Shown here: piece after piece, positions 8,368 through 16,577 of the stretch
Numbering within the stretch: the stretch's first letter is position 1
Layout of the letters: the number at the start of each line of letters is the position of its first letter
Origin: Dorea longicatena
Lineage (GTDB): Bacteria; Bacillota; Clostridia; Lachnospirales; Lachnospiraceae
Direction: 5' to 3'
Assembly: GCF_025150085.1 (NCBI RefSeq)
Contig: NZ_CP102280.1
Location: forward strand, 1,437,001-1,501,000
Length of the DNA stretch: 64,000 bases
The notes under the pieces: model-generated
Databases searched by the model: none
What the model was told of the DNA's origin: nothing
The model's input: the letters and a program-made list of their open reading frames with translations, nothing else
Made by a program: the position numbers and the translations under genes

Positions 8368-10362
8368 ATGAAAAGTATGTTGAAAAAAATATTTTTTAAA
8401 CTGCTGGGAGAAAGGAAAAAGGATTACATAAGAGTTATTTTAAGTGGAATCTTCTGTATATCGGTCGTATTTTTTTCTACGTCTGTTGGCAGCAGTCTTG
8501 TTTATATATCAACGGGACGACGGGCAACTATGACAGAATTAGTAATGGAAGTTGAAAAGAATTTTATTTTGCCGTATGTGTTACTGATCTTTCTCATGAT
8601 TTTAATTATACTCGGATATATTCGTAAACGATCCAGCGATTATGCAATGCTCAATATACTGGGAATCAAAAGGAAACACAGATATATGTATATTGGCTGT
8701 GAATATCTCGGAATCATTTTAGGATCAATTGCAGGAGGATTGATTCTTGGAATATTGGAAGCAATGATCGTAAAAAAGATACTGGAAAATATTTTTCAGA
8801 ATTATGTAAGCAATATATATTTGGGAATATCACCGTTAATTCTCACACTAATTATCAGCGTAATCATGTTTGGAATCGGCTTCGCCTTTTGTGATCAGTA
8901 TATTGCCTGTATCGGAATTGACCATATAGTATCGGGAGGAAGTAATCATAACAGAACAAGTAAGAATACATTGCTATTTTGTCTTATAGGAGTTGCAGTA
9001 TTTATTCTTACATTAGTTTCTATTGTTACATATTGGGGACAAATCGGATATACGATTCCGACAGCTCTGGGAATCATAACGGCAGTTATTTTTACTTTAT
9101 TTGGCTGTAGATTATATCTTGAAAAATTAAGAAAACAAAAGAATAAATATTATAAAAAAATCCTTTGGCTCGATAACTGGTACGATCAGTTTTTCAGTCA
9201 TGCTAATATCAGTTATATTGTCAGTGCTTTTCTGATTGTTATTCTGTTTGGATTTAATATTGTATTGGTAGACAATCTTCCTGTAAAGCAGCCGGAAAAT
9301 TATCCGTATGACATAGTCTGGGGTGCCAATACAAAAGATAAAGCATTTATCGAAAAGTTAAAAGAAAAGTATAATGTTCAGACAGAATTCATTCCATCTA
9401 TCAGAGTGACTTCAGGAAACTGTGCAGAACATACTGGAATTTCTGCAACAGAATATAAACGCCTTACAGGAAAGCAGGTTCATTTAAAAAATAATGAAAT
9501 ATACGTTATATACCAATGGGACCGAAGCGAATATGGAACAATTGGTCTGGATTTCGGAAAGCTGAAACCAAGATTATACACCGGATGCGCTACTGCAGAT
9601 ATCTGGATTTATACTGCGAGAACATTACCAGGTAATAAATTTACAAGAAAATATACAATTAAGGGAAATGACAGAAGAATCATTACCGGGAATTTTAAAA
9701 CAAGGGTTTTGAGTACCAGCAATATGAATACGGATGTGTTTGAAGATATAATTGTATTTTCGGATCATGAATATGATAAGATCAGTCAAAAAGCCAAAGG
9801 GTCAAACCTTACAGTATTAATGAACGTAGCACAGAATTATGATGCTGTTGTAAATAAAATAGCTAATTATGCAGCAAAACATTCACAGATTAATTTCTTT
9901 GATTATCATGACGGAAATCTGATTTATGATAAAAAACCGTGCACAATAGAAAATCAGGAAAACCGAATGTTAAATGTAAGTGCGATGTTGATTGATATGC
10001 TTGTGTTATTTATCAGCATAATCTTTATCTTACTAGAGAAAATATCCAGTGATTACGAAGCACTGGAATGGAAGTATTTATTCTATTACCGTACAGGAAT
10101 GCCGGAGAAAAAACGAAGAGAAAGTATTTATAAAGAAATAACCATGACATCCAAAGTTGCCTTGATAACAGGAATATTTATAGCAGCAGTAATGATATTG
10201 GTGAAAATATTATATAAGAAAATGCCGGTATATTGGACAAAGATTTATCTGGCAGAAGCCGCAGTAATGATTATAGGTATGACCGCTATTATCATAGTAA
10301 TCGTAAGAATTGCAGCATGGCGTTCATTTAAGCGCAGTGAGAGGAGAAATAAGGATGAATAA
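8368..10362 (+). CDS. ABC transporter permease C (FtsX/BceB-like)
   Basis: 664 residues with hydrophobic segments compatible with ten helices: near 24-42, 67-85, 112-134, 150-175, 198-215, 222-240 and 275-295, an external domain from about 296 to 545, then about 545-562, 590-612 and 630-652. The ATG at 8368 follows AAGGATAAGGGG. Overall it resembles permease D (23376-25289) more than permease B: the blocks RKRSxDY, IGCEYLGI and YKKIxWLDNWY are shared. The stop overlaps ATPase C by 8 bp. Likely an antimicrobial peptide transporter paired with kinase 2; the substrate is not known. Confidence 0.85.
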   Translation: MKSMLKKIFFKLLGERKKDYIRVILSGIFCISVVFFSTSVGSSLVYISTGRRATMTELVMEVEKNFILPYVLLIFLMILIILGYIRKRSSDYAMLNILGIKRKHRYMYIGCEYLGIILGSIAGGLILGILEAMIVKKILENIFQNYVSNIYLGISPLILTLIISVIMFGIGFAFCDQYIACIGIDHIVSGGSNHNRTSKNTLLFCLIGVAVFILTLVSIVTYWGQIGYTIPTALGIITAVIFTLFGCRLYLEKLRKQKNKYYKKILWLDNWYDQFFSHANISYIVSAFLIVILFGFNIVLVDNLPVKQPENYPYDIVWGANTKDKAFIEKLKEKYNVQTEFIPSIRVTSGNCAEHTGISATEYKRLTGKQVHLKNNEIYVIYQWDRSEYGTIGLDFGKLKPRLYTGCATADIWIYTARTLPGNKFTRKYTIKGNDRRIITGNFKTRVLSTSNMNTDVFEDIIVFSDHEYDKISQKAKGSNLTVLMNVAQNYDAVVNKIANYAAKHSQINFFDYHDGNLIYDKKPCTIENQENRMLNVSAMLIDMLVLFISIIFILLEKISSDYEALEWKYLFYYRTGMPEKKRRESIYKEITMTSKVALITGIFIAAVMILVKILYKKMPVYWTKIYLAEAAVMIIGMTAIIIVIVRIAAWRSFKRSERRNKDE

Positions 10363-11116
10363 AGAAAATATATTAGAAATTGATAATCTGGAAAGAAGCT
10401 ATTCAACAGTCATGCCGGACGGAGCGACAAAGGTTTATTCTGTGCTAAGAGGAATTTCATTTCAGGTAAAACGAGGGGAATTTATTGGTATTATGGGAAG
10501 TTCCGGATGTGGGAAAACCACACTTTTGAAAACTATCGGAATGCTTAATAAGCCAAATGGCGGAAAAGTGCTCTATAACGGCGAAGATACAACAGAAATT
10601 TATGGAGATCATCTGGCAGAAATACGCCGGACGCAACTGGCGTTTGTTTTTCAGGATTTTTACTTGATGAATAGCTTAACTGTTCGTGAGAATATTATGA
10701 TGCCATTGATATTAAATGAAGATGATCCTGTGGAAAGTTCTAAAACCGCAGAAACTATGGCAGAAAAACTTGGAATTTACAAGCTGTTAGATAAAAAACC
10801 TTACGAACTGTCTGGAGGTGAGAAACAGAGAACGGCGATTTGCAGAGCAATGGCAGAAAATCCAGAATTGATACTTGCAGATGAGCCGACCGGGAACCTT
10901 GATTCTAATTCATCCAAACAGGTTATCCATACATTGTCCTACATTAATCAGGAATTCGGGAAGACGATTGTCATGGTAACACATGACCCGCAAATGGCAA
11001 GCTATTGCAGTCGGTTAATTCTGTTGAAAGATGGTGTAATACTAGAGGATTTGAAGAATAGCGGAAATCAGGATGCATTTTATCAGGAGATCCTTGGGAA
11101 GATGAAAGAATTATAA
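10355..11116 (+). CDS. ABC transporter ATP-binding protein C
   Basis: Start taken at 10355 (MNKENILEID) after a GAGAGGAG ribosome-binding site, overlapping the end of permease C by 8 bp. An upstream in-frame start at 10310 is less likely. Walker A GSSGCGKTT, signature ELSGGEKQRTA and Walker B LILADEPTGNLDS are present. The last ~40 codons are almost identical to those of ATPase A, while the rest differs, a sign of gene conversion. Last gene of the array, directly followed by a strong terminator. Confidence 0.9.
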   Translation: MNKENILEIDNLERSYSTVMPDGATKVYSVLRGISFQVKRGEFIGIMGSSGCGKTTLLKTIGMLNKPNGGKVLYNGEDTTEIYGDHLAEIRRTQLAFVFQDFYLMNSLTVRENIMMPLILNEDDPVESSKTAETMAEKLGIYKLLDKKPYELSGGEKQRTAICRAMAENPELILADEPTGNLDSNSSKQVIHTLSYINQEFGKTIVMVTHDPQMASYCSRLILLKDGVILEDLKNSGNQDAFYQEILGKMKEL

Positions 11117-11165
11117 AAAACAGAAGTAAACGTATTAGATATATCTACGTTTACTTCTGTTTTTC
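11117..11165 (+). terminator. Strong terminator closing the transporter array
   Basis: AAAACAGAAGTAAACGT (11117-11133) pairs perfectly with ACGTTTACTTCTGTTTT (11147-11163) around a 13-nt loop. Symmetrical A and T arms suggest it can work in both directions. Confidence 0.85.
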
Positions 11166-11403
11166 AATTGTGTAGGATGCTTTGAAGGAAACAGTAATTC
11201 CAGAAGATATATTTTATCAAGTATCGTACCTTTTCTTACATACTATTAATATAAGGTAAGAAACACGTACATTAACCAATGGCTGGAAGCATACAATTAA
11301 TATATTTGATTATAAAGAAAATCTTGAATATAATAAATTGGTAAATTTGAATTTTTGCAATAGTTATTTATTGAAATTTCCTTTAAAAAAGGAGGAAAAT
11401 TCA

Positions 11404-12372
11404 ATGAAAGAAACTAATATTATATATGATTCAGTTTCTAATACCTGGAGTATTATCGTAAAGGTGGTGAATAAAAGTTTGCTTCAAATAGAATATCCTG
11501 AATTAACAGGATATAAAACAAAAGAAGACGCAGAAATTGCTTATCATAAGGCAATGCATCAATTTGCTATGGATATGGAAAATATTAAAAGCATAACGGG
11601 CGTAAAATACACATTGTCTTCTTATATAGAACATTGGTATGTTGATATTTTCAAACAATATACAACGAGCCCTTCTTATCTTCAAACTACGGATTGGGCA
11701 ATTCAACGGGTAATCCTGCCATCTATTGAAGAGGATCATTTATTAATCAATCTGACACCAGAATACATAAATGATATTTTACAAAGATGTGCAAAACTTC
11801 CATATCGGACAGCTGGAATCGTAAGCAGGAAAATTCTGTGCACGATTCTGAAAACGGCAGAAGCGGAAGAACTTTTAGATATTAAATTTTCGTTTGAAAG
11901 TATTATAACTTTTCCAAGGATTCCACCGAAATATATTGCTTATGAAAAAGAAGATATATGCAAGCTGTTAGAAATAGCCAAAAAAAGTGATGCAATTTAC
12001 CTTGAAATACTTTTATGTCTATTTGCCGGATTACGTATAGGTGAGGTTCGAGGACTTAATTATGATCATGTTGATTTTCAAAATAATACAATCACAATCA
12101 TGCAACAGATTCCAAATGAATCATATATAGAGATTAAAACTGAAAGTGATCGAATGGAGGATGATGATTACGCAATTCCATTTAATTCTGTTATGAGCAA
12201 AGAACAGGTAGACGGTTCATACAAATTGTTCACGATCTGGGGCTGGGATACCTTCCAAAAGAAACATGAAATTGATATCTCTTTTGCAATTCAGTTCCAT
12301 AGAACGAGAAGAATAGTCCCCGTTCATGTAAGAGTAAAGTACAATCTTCAGAAGTGTTTTTGGCGATACTGA
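11404..12372 (+). pseudogene. Tyrosine recombinase/integrase, C-terminus lost
   Basis: Begins at ATG 11404 after AAAAAAGGAGGAAAA. The N-terminal part resembles the arm-binding and core-binding domains of Tn916/phage-type integrases. The first catalytic arginine is present in LFAGLRIGEVRGLNYDHVD (around residue 215). The expected HxxR box, histidine and nucleophilic tyrosine are missing. Homology appears to end near 12215-12245, where the frame runs into sequence antisense to an IS1182-type transposase, and the last ~45 codons are foreign. A recombinase inactivated by insertion or deletion. The 240 bp upstream hold no gene. Confidence 0.8.
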
Positions 12373-12549
12373 ATTTATTCTTTCATAGGTAGAATACAGG
12401 TCAGTCAAATCCATTCCCTCCACAAACTGACTTAGTAATCGCACAGAATCATCTTCCGGAATGATTGTTTCCAAATTTAAAGGAAGTTTTAGTTGATATC
12501 CTCCTTCATTCAAAGTATAATTCTTATGTAAAAATATAGGTTTTCGCAT
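12217..12549 (-). pseudogene. IS1182-family transposase, N-terminal fragment
   Basis: About 100 residues resembling the N-terminal domain of IS1182/IS5-like transposases (DUF772 type): ERINSVSPKTLLKIVLYSYM followed by CKRDINFMFLLEGIPAPD. The native protein would continue with a helix leading to the DDE domain. Here it stops after five unrelated residues at the junction with the integrase gene. Only the 5' end of the insertion sequence survives, so it is inactive. Confidence 0.8.
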
Positions 12550-12566
12550 ACTTATATTTTACACCA

Positions 12567-12601
12567 ACAGCCGGACTTTTCGAAGCCCGGCTGTATTTTT
12601 T
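12567..12601 (+). terminator. Hairpin with T run at the IS remnant end
   Basis: ACAGCCGG-a-CTT, tetraloop TTCG, AAG-c-CCGGCTGT, then TTTTTT. GC-rich, stable, with one internal mismatch. It probably belongs to the insertion sequence end, shielding the transposase from outside transcription. Confidence 0.6.
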
Positions 12602-12612
12602 CATCGAAAAGA

Positions 12613-12643
12613 GGCTGCGCACTAATTGCTTAGTGCGACAGCC
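12613..12643. repeat. Imperfect inverted repeat, probable IS1182-type end
   Basis: GGCTGCGCACTAA - ttgc - TTAGTGCGACAGCC, arms differing by one inserted base. It lies just outside the transposase fragment, where the terminal sequence of the element would be expected. Confidence 0.45.
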
Positions 12644-12645
12644 CC

Positions 12646-12787
12646 TTATAGCGATAAATACCTTATCTTGAATTCCGTATAAACAGGTTATAAATTTAAC
12701 CTTATCACAAAAAACACGGGATACTATTTTGATTCATACAGAGAGAGAAACCTATAAAAACACGGGATAAAACATTTATCGCTATAA
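12646..12787. repeat. 142-bp stretch with 14-bp terminal inverted repeats
   Basis: TTATAGCGATAAAT (12646-12659) and ATTTATCGCTATAA (12774-12787) are perfect inverted copies. Between them AAAACACGGGATA occurs twice in direct orientation (12711-12723 and 12757-12769). No coding frame. It looks like a small non-autonomous (MITE-like) element or a recombination/regulatory site; no target duplication was recognised. It fills most of the gene-free stretch 12550-12971. Confidence 0.45.
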
Positions 12788-12834
12788 CATAAGCGTCAGA
12801 TAAGAACGTGTAGAGACAAGCAGCGATTATAGAA

Positions 12835-12870
12835 AACTCCCCTGCTACTTAAAATGGGAGCAGGGGAGTT
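12835..12870 (-). terminator. Hairpin downstream of the BlaI/M56 operon
   Basis: AACTCCCCTGCT (12835-12846) and AGCAGGGGAGTT (12859-12870) form a perfect 12-bp stem with a 12-nt loop. On the minus strand it follows the small secreted protein gene. The T tract is weak (TTTCT). Confidence 0.6.
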
Positions 12871-12971
12871 GAGATGTCAATGACAATAAAATAATCTTTA
12901 AAATGCAGTTTTCCATTATTTCTCTCATCATCTGGTGATTATTCACATGTCTTTTCCTTATATTAGAAAAA

Positions 12972-13232
12972 TTAAGCTTTAATCCATTTGCCAATCCATT
13001 TCCTTGTTGTTTGATTATATCTACATTTATACAAGACGCCATTTAAGGTTTTATATTTCCAAACAATAGTGTGCGAAGCCGGACTGATTTCTGGAGGCGT
13101 AGCATCCGTCGAAGCAGCATAAACATTTGAAGTAATAAGCGTATGATTAGCAAAAGCTATAGATGATGGCGTTGTCAGACTAAAAATAAAGCTGCAGATT
13201 AAAGTGATAAATAGTGTTTTAGTCGTTTTCAT
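12972..13232 (-). CDS. Small secreted protein of unknown function
   Basis: 86 residues: a Sec signal peptide (two positive residues, hydrophobic stretch LFITLICSFIFSL, likely cleavage after an Ala near residue 27-40), then a mature part ending in a basic aromatic tail with IVWKYKTLNGVLYKCRYNQ and WIGKWIKA. One cysteine. The start overlaps the end of the M56 peptidase gene by 14 bp and has GGAAGGGGAA about 8 nt upstream, so it is the third gene of a blaI-M56 operon. I recall similar short proteins in Lachnospiraceae (a DUF6147-like family), but this is unverified. It could be a substrate or signal of the peptidase. Confidence 0.7.
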   Translation of the reverse strand: MKTTKTLFITLICSFIFSLTTPSSIAFANHTLITSNVYAASTDATPPEISPASHTIVWKYKTLNGVLYKCRYNQTTRKWIGKWIKA

Positions 13233-14373
13233 GAATTGGTTCCCCTTCCTTGTAGCGTGGCAATCTTTTTAAGTCTTCAGAGAGGTGGTCGATGTCGGCA
13301 AAGAACCTTCCTTCGTAATAAATGGTATATTGTTTGGTTCCGTGATCAATGATATAAGCGTTATCTTCACGGAGCTCTACTGCGCCGTCTGTCACCGGAT
13401 ACAGCTCCCGAAAATTAGGTTCAGGGACGCAGAAAACAGAGAATATGACCACAGCAAATATGGCCGTATGGCACAGATACCCGTGTACACGCTTAAAACG
13501 GGAAGTATTTTCCTGATTATTTAAGATAAAGTAGATTCGTGTACTTAGTACAGAGGTATCATTTACGGCAAAGTGCATCATGCGGCTGGGCTCTGCGAGC
13601 CTGGCGCTTTGTATTCTTTTTGCGGTTTTTACAATCAGTTCAGCGTAATCGGTGACACTGAATTTCGGGTTGGATTGTATCAGGAAAAAGTCGTTGGAAA
13701 GCTCCAGAAAGAGCATAAATTCTTTTTTTAAATGCTGTACAAAAGGATTCCACCAGTGTATGCGGCAGATAATTTCCATCAGAAATCCAAGCCATAGGTG
13801 ATGCTCTTTATAGTGCGCAATCTCATGCAGGCAGATGTACTTAAGCTCCGTTTCGGAAAAGCTTTGCCCATCGGGCATTATCAAAATCGGATGTAATAAT
13901 CCAGTAATGGCCGGAGAGATTGGCTCCGGGATAAGGGCAATCCGTATCGGTTTGGCAAGGTATTCCTGTAAAAACTCGTACAGATATGCATATGCGCCTT
14001 CTTTTTCAACAAAAAATGCAGAGAGCGCATGGTGCAGCCGTATATACTGAACCAGGAGCCGCAACAGCAGGATAAAAGCGACCGTAAACCAGATTGAAAA
14101 TATCAGCGTATCCACCCGTAGACGGCAGCCAGCAATATTTTGTGTTGTAAAGTCTAATATCCTTGGCAGGACCTGATAAGACTGAAACGAATAGGTAAAA
14201 GGAAAATTGAAAGGTATACTCATGCGGATTAAAATAACAAGTATACCGATTAACGAAAATTGTATCGTGCGTTTGTGGAAAACGGATGTGTGGTGCATGA
14301 TGATATGCAGGTACACCGTGAGAAAAAGCGTTACGATAAAGCAAGTAAAAAAAGGTCCAAATGAAAGCGCCAT
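13219..14373 (-). CDS. M56 family (BlaR1/MecR1-like) membrane metallopeptidase
   Basis: 384 residues with four hydrophobic segments (about 5-25, 38-55, 88-110, 302-322). The zinc protease motif HEIAHYKEHH is at residues 183-192, and a downstream ELSNDFF element supplies the likely third ligand (Glu). It lacks the penicillin-binding sensor domain of true BlaR1. The C-terminal external part is only about 60 residues, so it is not a beta-lactam receptor. By family knowledge the peptidase cleaves or triggers loss of the adjacent BlaI-type repressor when an outside signal is sensed. It starts 2 bp after the repressor stop. The small secreted protein encoded next, or a peptide antibiotic, is a possible ligand (inference). 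Confidence 0.85.
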   Translation of the reverse strand: MALSFGPFFTCFIVTLFLTVYLHIIMHHTSVFHKRTIQFSLIGILVILIRMSIPFNFPFTYSFQSYQVLPRILDFTTQNIAGCRLRVDTLIFSIWFTVAFILLLRLLVQYIRLHHALSAFFVEKEGAYAYLYEFLQEYLAKPIRIALIPEPISPAITGLLHPILIMPDGQSFSETELKYICLHEIAHYKEHHLWLGFLMEIICRIHWWNPFVQHLKKEFMLFLELSNDFFLIQSNPKFSVTDYAELIVKTAKRIQSARLAEPSRMMHFAVNDTSVLSTRIYFILNNQENTSRFKRVHGYLCHTAIFAVVIFSVFCVPEPNFRELYPVTDGAVELREDNAYIIDHGTKQYTIYYEGRFFADIDHLSEDLKRLPRYKEGEPIHEND

Positions 14374-14375
14374 AT

Positions 14376-14762
14376 TTAATTTCCTCCGTTGATAAGAATG
14401 TGTTTGCGCTGGGCTATCATCTCTTCCAGATGCTCTAATTCATCCAGGTCTGTTTCAGTATCGATCAATGAAGCAATTAACGCAGATTTCTGCCCGTCTC
14501 CGAGTATATCTGTACAAGTATTGCCAAAATACTCATCACGGGAAATGACTGGCGCATAGCTTCTGGTAAGCACCGTACCGCTGTAGACGATATCTGCCAC
14601 TTTAATAGAATGGTTCGCAATCAGTGAGCGGAGACATGCCTGTACGGTATTGATATTCAATGTATCGTCTTTCCTGACAATATCGGATGCAACCATTGGC
14701 GTATCGCTTTCCCACAGAACCTTCATAACATCCAGTTGCTTTTTTGTAAATCGTTTCTTCAT
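14376..14762 (-). CDS. BlaI/MecI/CopY family transcriptional repressor
   Basis: 128 residues: winged-helix DNA-binding domain (KKQLDVMKVLWESDTPMVAS, INTVQACLRSLI), then a C-terminal dimerisation helix. First gene of the minus-strand operon with the M56 peptidase, preceded by AAGCGAGGTGAT. It is divergent from the candidate lanthipeptide gene across 219 bp of very A+T-rich DNA, so it could control both directions. No clear palindromic operator was recognised there. Confidence 0.85.
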   Translation of the reverse strand: MKKRFTKKQLDVMKVLWESDTPMVASDIVRKDDTLNINTVQACLRSLIANHSIKVADIVYSGTVLTRSYAPVISRDEYFGNTCTDILGDGQKSALIASLIDTETDLDELEHLEEMIAQRKHILINGGN

Positions 14763-14894
14763 TATTATATCACCTCGCTTTTTATGATAATTGTTCGGAT
14801 AGCATAATCATTGCATAAAAAAGAAAATATGTCCATACTAAAAAAAGATAAAAATAAAAAAAGAATATTTTTTTAATAAAATAAAAAAATTTGA

Positions 14895-14923
14895 TTGACA
14901 AAACAAAAAATAAATGACATATT
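14895..14923 (+). promoter_or_regulatory. Candidate promoter of the lanthipeptide-like gene
   Basis: TTGACA (14895-14900), 17-bp spacer, CATATT (14918-14923), about 58 bp before the ATG at 14982. The surrounding 150 bp are almost pure A/T. Confidence 0.45.
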
Positions 14924-14981
14924 AAAAAAGTAATTACAAAGGAATTCCGAAACAACTTAAAAGAAAAAAGGAAGAACAATT

Positions 14982-15200
14982 ATGGGTAACTTTAAAGATT
15001 TTGATCTTGACTTAAGGAATGTAGCATCAGGTGGGGAAGCGGAGCCAAATGGATTATCAAAGATTACGACTAAGATTACGATCGGCGTATCCAAAATGTC
15101 ATTAAAGAACAAGTGTAAATCTGTTGATACGCCGACAACAGGAAGGTCAGCGATATGCTGCAAGAGGACGAATGCTGCGGCTGAACCTCAGTGTATCTAA
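14982..15200 (+). CDS. Candidate class I lanthipeptide precursor (orphan)
   Basis: 72-residue peptide with AAGGAAG ribosome-binding site. The start MGNFKDFDLDLRNV contains the FNLD-type box of nisin/subtilin/gallidermin leaders (compare FNLDL and FDLDV). It is followed by SGGEAEP, like the SGAEPR cleavage site of gallidermin. The putative core of about 49 residues is rich in Ser/Thr (13) with four cysteines, three near the end (AICC and QCI), as needed for lanthionine rings. No LanB dehydratase, LanC cyclase, LanP or LanT gene is in the window, so modification would need enzymes elsewhere, or the gene is a relic. The CPBP protease downstream could give immunity. The leader match is visible; the function is inferred. 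Confidence 0.6.
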   Translation: MGNFKDFDLDLRNVASGGEAEPNGLSKITTKITIGVSKMSLKNKCKSVDTPTTGRSAICCKRTNAAAEPQCI

Positions 15201-15205
15201 AATGT

Positions 15206-15235
15206 AAGAGCGTGGCATTTTGCTGCGCTCTTTTA
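15206..15235 (+). terminator. Hairpin terminator after the precursor gene
   Basis: AAGAGCG (15206-15212) pairs with CGCTCTT (15226-15232), followed by TT. Short and probably leaky, which would give high precursor and low downstream expression, a common arrangement in bacteriocin operons. Confidence 0.55.
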
Positions 15236-15264
15236 TAAAAAAGAATCAAAGGGAAGGTGTGAAT

Positions 15265-16239
15265 ATGGAGACAATTTTATTTTCAAAAACAGATAAAATA
15301 AAAATCGTTACATTTGTAGCTGTAGCTTTTGGATTGCCGTGGTTACTGTTACCGCAGATACGGGTAGAGGGGATTTTGGCGTACAATATACCGGCGTCGT
15401 ACATGATGATTCTTCCGACTTTCGGTATTATATTGGGAAGAATTATCTGTGAGCGAAAAATTCATGGGTGGTTTCATTGGATTTATACAATTGCTTTTAT
15501 CGAGAGTACTGCGGTGATGGTATTGTGTGCGGCGAAAGTAATAACCGGGAAAGCGGCAGATGATATGCTGACGGTTTCTTCTATGGCATTGAGCATCGTT
15601 CTTTTATTGGGCAGGATGATTGACGAGCAGGAACTTTATCCGTTTAAAGATTTAAAAAAGGCCATTGGCATTTATATTATGTTTGTAGCCATTGCGCAGA
15701 TATCAAACCTTCCGCAGCTTATACATGCCGGAGCCTTGCGCACGGCAGATGAGATTGTTTCCAATCTACTGTTTACGCCAATCGACATTTTCGTGGTGCA
15801 AAGTATATATTTTTTCGGGGAAGAATATGCATGGCGGGGGTGCCTGCAGGGACGGCTGCAGAATATATTCGGGAAGCGCATGGGCGTTATTTTGCTGGGA
15901 ATTATATGGGAGCTGTGGCATATGCCGCTGTGGTTCCAGATCTCTGAGCCGGGGCAGGGGAAGCTGATTGTACTGCTTGTTTTGATGCGTATGCCGTATG
16001 TTATTGCGCTAGCTGTATTTTTTGGATGGGCATATATGAAGACAAATAATATCTGGCTCTGTGTTTTGATTCATGGAGTCAATAATGCGGCGGTGGCAGC
16101 ATTTGATTCTGATTTAGTAACTGTCGCCGATACGGTTGAAAGTGTAAGCGTCTTTGACGGTATTATGACCGCTGTTGCTGTGATTGTTATGCTGCTATTT
16201 CTTTTTACGAAGGAATACAGAAAAGGGGAAAGAGTATGA
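15265..16239 (+). CDS. CPBP family intramembrane glutamic-type protease
   Basis: About 324 residues with roughly eight hydrophobic segments. All three CPBP (Abi) motifs are present: EEYAWRG, the WHMPLWF histidine and the LIHGVNNA His/Asn. The start at 15265 (METILFSK) follows GGGAAGGTG; a 15-codon in-frame extension lacks a ribosome-binding site and overlaps the terminator. In Gram-positive bacteria CPBP proteins beside bacteriocin genes often act in self-immunity, and others process prenylated proteins or peptides. Its place 65 bp after the lanthipeptide-like gene makes immunity the leading idea. It overlaps the next gene by 4 bp (ATGA). Confidence 0.8.
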   Translation: METILFSKTDKIKIVTFVAVAFGLPWLLLPQIRVEGILAYNIPASYMMILPTFGIILGRIICERKIHGWFHWIYTIAFIESTAVMVLCAAKVITGKAADDMLTVSSMALSIVLLLGRMIDEQELYPFKDLKKAIGIYIMFVAIAQISNLPQLIHAGALRTADEIVSNLLFTPIDIFVVQSIYFFGEEYAWRGCLQGRLQNIFGKRMGVILLGIIWELWHMPLWFQISEPGQGKLIVLLVLMRMPYVIALAVFFGWAYMKTNNIWLCVLIHGVNNAAVAAFDSDLVTVADTVESVSVFDGIMTAVAVIVMLLFLFTKEYRKGERV

Positions 16240-16577
16240 AAGTAGTTGGTTATGCAGGAAGTCGCTCCGCGTTTTCAAAAAGCATCTGTCTGGGAGAAAA
16301 ATTGAAAACAATGCTGCGAGAGAAGAACATAGAAATGGAACTGTATACAGCCAGAAACAATGTAGTGGAGGAGTGTCGGGGATGCGGAAAATGTTTTGAT
16401 GAAGGGTTATGTCCGCAGGATCAAGAGGATAGTATGGAATACATTAGAAAAAAAATTCTAGAAGCAGATTTAATTGTTTTACTGTCGCCAGTCTATTTGA
16501 ATAATGTGTCCGGCGCGATGAAAACATTTCTTGACAGGATTGGATCTTGGGTTCATACTTTGCGGAAAAGAGCATAG
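16236..16577 (+). pseudogene. Flavodoxin-like/iron-sulfur flavoprotein reductase, truncated
   Basis: The N-terminal ~108 residues resemble the NADPH-dependent FMN reductase/ISF family: an FMN phosphate loop GSRSAFSKS, a cysteine cluster CRGCGKCFDEGLCP and LLSPVYLNNVSGAMKTFLDR. A full protein would be about 180-200 residues. After GSWVHTL the sequence switches abruptly to the tail of a type III restriction enzyme in another frame, ending after four more codons. Translationally coupled to the CPBP gene by ATGA. Confidence 0.8.

Noticed and set aside
12711..12769. CRISPR-like repeat pair AAAACACGGGATA
   Set aside because: Only two copies of 13 bp, no array or cas genes.
12845..13042. 65-codon minus-strand frame after the small secreted protein
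   Set aside because: It overlaps the real gene in another frame and runs into its terminator hairpin.
13219..14762. Beta-lactam resistance operon (BlaR1/BlaI)
   Set aside because: No penicillin-binding sensor domain and no beta-lactamase gene; only the repressor/protease logic is shared.
14782..14979. 65-residue Phe-rich minus-strand frame in the A/T-rich gap
   Set aside because: The composition simply reflects A/T homopolymers; no ribosome-binding site or homology.
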